17,114 bases of DNA from an uncultured bacterium. GTDB lineage: Bacteria; Bacillota; Bacilli; Lactobacillales; Lactobacillaceae. Shown piece by piece: positions 13,201-17,114 of this stretch (position 1 is its first letter; each line of letters opens with the position of its first letter). Below the pieces are notes generated by a model. It saw only the letters and a list, made by a program, of their open reading frames with translations, ran no database searches and was not told where the DNA came from. The DNA lies in the NCBI GenBank assembly GCA_905214235.1, contig CAJMLF010000031.1, positions 1 to 17,114 on the forward strand. Reading direction: 5' to 3'. Both the position numbers and the translations under genes were made by a program.

Positions 13201-14661
13201 CTATTTCAATAGGTCTTCCCACTGCTTAACAAAGGCAGCCTCGTTATATTGGGCGGCAATCTGCCGGGCCGCGTTCGACCTGGCCGGGTAACCCTGGGGG
13301 GCACTCAGGATGGCCACCGCCTGCCGGGCCAGGGCTGCGGGGTTGGCGTTTTGCACCAGGGCCTGGTTAGGCAGCAAGGCCTTGACGTCGGGAACGTTGT
13401 AGCTGATCACCGGGACGCCGTGGCTCAGGGCCTCGACCATGTTCATCCCCAGCCCCTCGTTCTCACTGGCGTTGATGAAGAGGTCAGCATGGTCATAAAT
13501 GGTTGGCTCAAGGCCGTAGTCCACCAAGTCGACACTTGCGGTCAGTCCCAACTGGTTAATCAGGCCCGTCACCTGCGGCTGGTAGCTGGCGGTGAAGTAG
13601 CCCTGCATGACCAGGCGGGCCTTGGGCAGTTGCTGGTGGACGAGCTGGAAGGCCCGGACCAGGTCGGTGATCCGCTTAACCGGCGTCAGCATCCCCCGGT
13701 ACACCAGGGTTGGCTGACTGCTCAGCTGGCGGTCCGTCGCCACGGTTGGGTAGTAACAGTCCATGACCGGGTGAAGGGCCTTCCGGTAGGTGACAAACTT
13801 CTGTAGGGCCCGAGCCTCCTGCTTGCTGGGCAAGGCCACCTTGGTGAAGTGGCCCGCTGCATTCCCGTTCAGGGCGACTTGGTAATCCTGGTAGACCCCC
13901 TGCTTATTGGCGGCCTGACTGTGGATGACCGCAATCGTCTGAACAGGCTGGTCAACGGCCAGGACGTTAGCATCGACGCTCCGCCTGTCACTGACGAAGG
14001 TTGCTTGTTCTTGGCGGTTCAGTTCGTTCAGGAAGAAGGTGAAGAGGTCCCCTTCTGAGTCGAAAATCCGGTCCTGTCCCTGGTAGTGGATTAATTTCCA
14101 CATCGTTGGCCGGACCTGGTCGCCGATATGCATGTGGGTGATTTCCAGGACCGGCTGCCCCGCTGGGCTGAAGAAGCGCTCGCTCCCCACGGTCCCGTCC
14201 GGGTGGTAGGTCTGAACCATGGACTTGAACCCCCGCCAGTCCCAGTATTCACGGACGGCCGGGTGGCCCAGGTCATCGAGGTATTCGACGTCGCCGACCA
14301 GGCCGACCGTTGCTGGCATCACGTGGATTCTTGCCAAGGCCTTCCCTTGGTAGCGGATTTCTGAGAGATTATTGTCAACGCCAACGATGTGGTAGTCCGC
14401 TAGGGGGATGCTCTTCAGGTAACGGAGGTGCTGCTTTTTCCGCGGCACGTCCAGGGCCCCCTGGAAGAAGTCATACATGTTGATTGAGTCCGTCTGGTCC
14501 AAGCCATGCTGGGCAAGGTTCTGACTGAGGAAGCGGTTGTAGTTGCGGGTCACGATTTTTACCTGGTGCCCCGCCCGCTTCAGTGCTTGCAGGCGTTGGA
14601 TTTGGGAAAATTCCGTTCCTGAGTTCAGGCTAAAGATATTTTCACCAACAAGGTAAATCAT
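13201..14661 (-). CDS. GtfB-like glycosyltransferase (GT4 type) for surface protein glycosylation
   Basis: The 486-residue protein has a GT-B fold. The N-terminal half carries a family-specific insert shared with its partner (SGTEFSQIQRLQAL and NMYDFFQ, then a beta-rich segment about 90-230). A GT4 nucleotide-sugar domain follows (YRGMLTPVKR, about 321-330, and ENEGLGMNMVEALSHGVPV, about 401-418). The GT4 E-x7-E motif is present (Glu402, Glu410). Its ATG directly follows the TAA of the 517-aa gene, so the two are coupled. The pairing, and the serine-rich adhesin upstream, fit the GtfA/GtfB (TagE5/TagE6-like) complex that adds GlcNAc to Ser/Thr of surface proteins. Streptococcal GtfB is a non-catalytic chaperone, whereas this one keeps the motif. 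Wall teichoic acid glucosyltransferase is the main alternative. Confidence 0.78.
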   Translation of the reverse strand: MIYLVGENIFSLNSGTEFSQIQRLQALKRAGHQVKIVTRNYNRFLSQNLAQHGLDQTDSINMYDFFQGALDVPRKKQHLRYLKSIPLADYHIVGVDNNLSEIRYQGKALARIHVMPATVGLVGDVEYLDDLGHPAVREYWDWRGFKSMVQTYHPDGTVGSERFFSPAGQPVLEITHMHIGDQVRPTMWKLIHYQGQDRIFDSEGDLFTFFLNELNRQEQATFVSDRRSVDANVLAVDQPVQTIAVIHSQAANKQGVYQDYQVALNGNAAGHFTKVALPSKQEARALQKFVTYRKALHPVMDCYYPTVATDRQLSSQPTLVYRGMLTPVKRITDLVRAFQLVHQQLPKARLVMQGYFTASYQPQVTGLINQLGLTASVDLVDYGLEPTIYDHADLFINASENEGLGMNMVEALSHGVPVISYNVPDVKALLPNQALVQNANPAALARQAVAILSAPQGYPARSNAARQIAAQYNEAAFVKQWEDLLK

Positions 14662-16215
14662 TTACTGCACCCCCTTCAACCGCTCCTGGGCGGTCGTGAT
14701 TAGTTTCTGCCAATCCTGCCAAACGCTATCCGGTGAGTAGCGACGGGCAGAATCATAGGCCCCGTCGCTCATCTTTTGCATTAGATTCGAATCCTGTAAG
14801 AGCTCAACCAGGCGCCTGCCGAGGGCCCGGTAGTCACCGTAGTCCACCACGTAGCCATTCTTGCCATCCTGGATGATGTCGTTGGGCCCGTAGTTAACGT
14901 CGTAGGTCACGCCGACGACCCCGTGGGAGATGGCCTCCATGATTGACAGATTGAACCCTTCCATGGTTGAGGTCAGACCAAAGATCTGGGCCCGGTCCTC
15001 GATTGCCGCCAGGTCACTGGTGTAGCCCTTAAAGGACACCACATTGGTGAGGTCCAGGTCGGTGATGAGTTTGGTGAGCTTCCGCTTTTCCTCGTAGTTA
15101 TTGGCCGAATCAGGGTAGCCGTAGAGGTCCAAGGTTACCGCTGGCACCTGGTCGTGGGCAATCTTGACCGCCTTGATCAGGGCCCCGAGGTTCTTCTCCC
15201 GGGCAATCCGGGCCACCGCGATGATTTTACCAAAGGTCCGCTGACTTTCCGGAACGCGGGGCGCCGTGAGCTGGCTCTCCGGGACAATCCCCACCGGAAT
15301 CGTGAACATGTCGCAGGTCGGGTGGAAGCGGGCGATGACGTCGCGTGTCTGCCGGGCGGTCGCACAGATGTAGGCCGAGTAGCGGTTGATATTGGTTAGG
15401 GCGTATTCGTAATTGTCATTAAGAATTGAGTGGAGAGGGTCCTGGGCATCACCAGCCTGCGAGTTGTGGAGGTGCATGACCGTGTATGCCGGCCGGTCCA
15501 GGTGGATCAGGGCATCGTCCGCCAACAGTGACCGGTCCAGAATAAAGGTGTTCTGGCCACTGGCGTTAACCGTGTTCAAGAAAAAGGCAAAGAGTTGGTC
15601 CATGGTGGCAAACTGGTGGACAAGCTGGTGGTGGTCACGCAGCCACCAACCGGTCGTGGTCAGCTTGCCGTCGGCGTCGTAATTGTGAAAGGCGCGGATC
15701 ACGACTTCGCCATCCGGGGTGAGCCATTCCTCATTGTCAATCTTGTTGTCCGGTGAATACCACTGCAGGAGGGTCCGGAAGCCCCGGGTGTCGTAGTTGT
15801 CGACCCGGTAAAGGTTGCCATAGCCATCGAACAGTTCGACCGTGGTCACTTGTTCATTGTTGTCTGGATCGTAGTTGACCCGGGCCAGGAGCCGGCCGTC
15901 GGGACGCGACACCAGGTAGCGGTGGTTGGCATCGTCTTTTACCAGATTAGGGTTGGCAACCCCCAGGTCGAGGTCCTTGACCGTGACCCTTTGCTGGGGA
16001 AGAGCGACCGTATCTTGGAAGTAGTCAAACATGGACAAAAGGTGCTGGTCATCGACCCCCGCCCGGGCCGCGGTGGCGTGGAGGTCCCGGGTCCAGTCGT
16101 GAATGATGATTTTGCATGGGTAGTGGTGCTGTTCGAACAGGCGCAGGCGCTTGAGCTCGGCGTGTTCAATGCCGGACTTGTAATCGGGCATTCCAAAGTT
16201 GATAAAGTAAAGCAT
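14662..16215 (-). CDS. gtfA: GtfA-like glycosyltransferase (GT4 type) for serine-rich protein glycosylation
   Basis: The 517-residue protein is the first gene of the transferase pair. It begins MLYFINFGMPDY and has the SGIEHAELKRLRLF helix and SMFDYFQDT segment that recur in its partner. A beta-rich insert follows (about 95-235, with repeated DGYGNLYRVDNYDTRG-type strands, as in the GtfA/TagE add-on domain). The GT4 domain has VARIAREKNL (about 334-343, Arg/Lys for the donor phosphate), LYGYPDS (about 364-370) and EGFNLSIMEAISHG (Glu419 and Glu427, E-x7-E). GtfA transfers GlcNAc from UDP-GlcNAc to Ser/Thr of adhesins in the cytoplasm. AGAGGAAC precedes the ATG. The operon lies downstream of the adhesin gene, separated by its terminator. 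Confidence 0.85.
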   Translation of the reverse strand: MLYFINFGMPDYKSGIEHAELKRLRLFEQHHYPCKIIIHDWTRDLHATAARAGVDDQHLLSMFDYFQDTVALPQQRVTVKDLDLGVANPNLVKDDANHRYLVSRPDGRLLARVNYDPDNNEQVTTVELFDGYGNLYRVDNYDTRGFRTLLQWYSPDNKIDNEEWLTPDGEVVIRAFHNYDADGKLTTTGWWLRDHHQLVHQFATMDQLFAFFLNTVNASGQNTFILDRSLLADDALIHLDRPAYTVMHLHNSQAGDAQDPLHSILNDNYEYALTNINRYSAYICATARQTRDVIARFHPTCDMFTIPVGIVPESQLTAPRVPESQRTFGKIIAVARIAREKNLGALIKAVKIAHDQVPAVTLDLYGYPDSANNYEEKRKLTKLITDLDLTNVVSFKGYTSDLAAIEDRAQIFGLTSTMEGFNLSIMEAISHGVVGVTYDVNYGPNDIIQDGKNGYVVDYGDYRALGRRLVELLQDSNLMQKMSDGAYDSARRYSPDSVWQDWQKLITTAQERLKGVQ

Positions 16216-16244
16216 TGTATGTTCCTCTGTAGGTCAAAAATAAA

Positions 16245-16346
16245 GAAGCTGGGAAAAAAGCTTCAGAGTGCTCCGTATGGCTAGTATAGGACGATTGTTG
16301 GCACGGTACGGGCCAATGATTGTCCGTAACTAGACACTAGGAGCAC
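16245..16346 (-). promoter_or_regulatory. Leader of the gtfA operon with three inverted repeats
   Basis: On the minus strand, distal to proximal: GTGCTCC/GGAGCAC arms (16340-16346 and 16268-16274) enclose TTGGC/GCCAA arms (16312-16316 and 16298-16302). Then comes GAAGCT...AGCTTC (16245-16264), followed by TTTATTTTT, which resembles a weak terminator. A TATACT box lies near 16284-16289 without a good -35. It may hold the promoter and an attenuator; function is inferred. Confidence 0.35.
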
Positions 16347-16389
16347 GCTTTTTTTCCGCGATTACTGTGTAATATTCGGAGAACTAAAA

Positions 16390-16425
16390 GAGGCTGGTGA
16401 GAAAACAAAGTTTTCTACCAGCCTC
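16390..16425 (-). terminator. Terminator of the serine-rich adhesin gene
   Basis: GAGGCTGGTGAGAAAAC (16390-16406) and GTTTTCTACCAGCCTC (16410-16425) form a long stem with one bulged base and a 3-base loop, followed on the minus strand by a TTTTAG tract. It lies between the adhesin stop and the gtfA leader. Confidence 0.85.
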
Positions 16426-16459
16426 CTTTATAGATCATTGTAATTGTAAAAAAGCGGTT

Positions 16460-17114
16460 TTAGTTACGCTTCTTCCGTAAGCCTAAGCCCAGCATTGCGC
16501 TCATGCTTACCATTCCCAGAGCAACCAGGGAAACGGCCTTGTTGTTACCAGTTTGTGGTAAGGTCTGGTTAGCAGCGGCCGTCTTAGTAGCGTTAGCACC
16601 TTGGCCTTCAGCAGTTACGGTTGCACTAGCAGTGGCTTGGTTGTTACCTGCTTCGGCAGATGCGGCGTTCGTTGCAGCGTTGTTGTGGTCAGTTGTGTTG
16701 CCAAACATATCTGAGTTGTTGGCATTGATTTCACCAGAGTTAGTTGCTTCAGATGCTACAGAACTTGCTGCACTAGATTGTGCAGAACTCGTTGCGCTAG
16801 ATTGGGCAGAGCTTGTTGCACTGGATTGTGCGGAACTTGTTGCGCTGGATTGTGCGGAGCTCGTTGCGCTGGATTGTGCAGAGCTTGCTGCACTAGACTG
16901 GGCAGAACTTGTTGCGCTGGATGTCGCAGAACTCGTGGCACTGGATTGTGCGGAGCTCGTTGCGCTGGATTGTGCAGAGCTTGCTGCACTAGACTGGGCA
17001 GAACTTGTTGCGCTGGATGTCGCAGAACTCGTGGCACTGGATTGTGCGGAGCTCGTTGCGCTGGATTGTGCAGAGCTTGCTGCACTAGACTGGGCAGAAC
17101 TTGTTGCGCTGGAT
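16460..17114 (-). CDS. Serine-rich repeat LPxTG surface adhesin, C-terminal part (gene runs off the window)
   Basis: Only the 3' end is present; the frame is open to the edge of the window at 17114. From the edge inward the protein is a long low-complexity stretch of SSAX tetrapeptides (X is Gln, Thr or Ala), then a short spacer (ASEATNSGEINANNSDMFGN), an Asn/Ala/Thr-rich stalk and a complete sortase signal. The signal is LPQTG (codons 16547-16561), a hydrophobic helix (VSLVALGMVSMSAMLGLGL) and a basic RKKRN tail. Sortase A would link the Thr to peptidoglycan. The Ser/Thr repeats are the natural substrate of the GtfA/GtfB pair encoded just downstream. The ligand-binding head and signal peptide lie outside the window, so the adhesive target is unknown. 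Confidence 0.93.
   Translation of the reverse strand, partial: SSATSSAQSSAASSAQSSATSSAQSSATSSATSSATSSAQSSAASSAQSSATSSAQSSATSSATSSATSSAQSSAASSAQSSATSSAQSSATSSAQSSATSSAQSSATSSAQSSAASSVASEATNSGEINANNSDMFGNTTDHNNAATNAASAEAGNNQATASATVTAEGQGANATKTAAANQTLPQTGNNKAVSLVALGMVSMSAMLGLGLRKKRN
16760..17114 (-). repeat. 12-bp (SSAX) coding tandem repeats with a 96-bp higher-order unit
   Basis: The DNA repeats every 12 bases (Ser-Ser-Ala-X). Above that there is an exact 96-bp period (eight tetrapeptides, 32 residues): the GCAGAGCTTGCTGCACTAG start recurs at 16878, 16974 and 17070, with the blocks between apparently identical. Outside 16878 the units are more divergent. The array continues beyond the window. 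Confidence 0.9.

Noticed and set aside
16756..17085. Open minus-strand frame of 109 residues rich in Pro/Gln/His/Leu
   Set aside because: It is an out-of-frame reading of the SSAX repeats; the repeat has no stop in several frames and the true frame is fixed by the LPQTG end.
16760..17114. CRISPR-like regular repeats
   Set aside because: Period 12 within 96 with no unique spacers; the repeats are protein-coding.

Overview
The window looks like the chromosome of a lactic acid bacterium of the Lactobacillaceae, most likely a Limosilactobacillus-type species. The evidence is a fairly GC-rich coding style, strong AGGAGG-type ribosome binding sites, cre-like CcpA sites, a Gram-positive glycerol kinase with the HPr-phosphorylated histidine, C69 and choloylglycine-type Ntn hydrolases, and an LPxTG serine-rich surface protein next to a pair of protein glycosyltransferases. 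The genus is an inference from gene content and composition.

Left part (1-5070). Three minus-strand genes (a possible ComK-like regulator, an HxlR regulator and a small unknown) lie back to back with a plus-strand pair: a SigH/ComX-like sigma factor and a coupled acidic small protein. A remote ComK-like protein facing a competence-type sigma factor suggests a competence or other switch-like regulatory locus. Next come a choloylglycine hydrolase family enzyme and an Old Yellow Enzyme flavin reductase. The reductase promoter carries a cre-like site between its -35 and -10 boxes.

Middle (5065-7335). This is an A/T-richer accessory patch and the most interesting part of the window. A mazEF toxin-antitoxin operon on the minus strand has its toxin gene split by a tnpB-only IS200/IS605-family element of about 1.45 kb. 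The antitoxin gene and its promoter/operator palindrome are intact upstream. The 5' 27 codons of mazF lie on one side of the element and the remaining 86 codons (including stop) on the other. Removing roughly 5325-6774 rejoins them in frame as a toxin of normal length, about 113 residues. The presumed omega-RNA at the right end would read out of the element into mazF, so TnpB would be guided to the empty mazF allele.

Right-middle (7332-13200). Glycerol kinase is followed by an unknown 170-residue gene. Then come a 4-oxalocrotonate tautomerase family protein, a CPA2-type antiporter with a cytosolic RCK/TrkA module, and a divergent C69 dipeptidase.

Right end (13201-17114). There is a two-gene GtfA/GtfB-like glycosyltransferase operon with abutting stop and start codons. 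Upstream of it on the same strand is the 3' end of a serine-rich repeat adhesin with SSAX tetrapeptide repeats and an LPQTG anchor. Its repeats are arranged in exact 96-bp blocks and the gene runs off the window. The likely logic is that the two transferases O-glycosylate the Ser/Thr repeats before export and sortase anchoring. No accessory SecA2/SecY2 genes are inside the window. No rRNA, tRNA or CRISPR array was seen.
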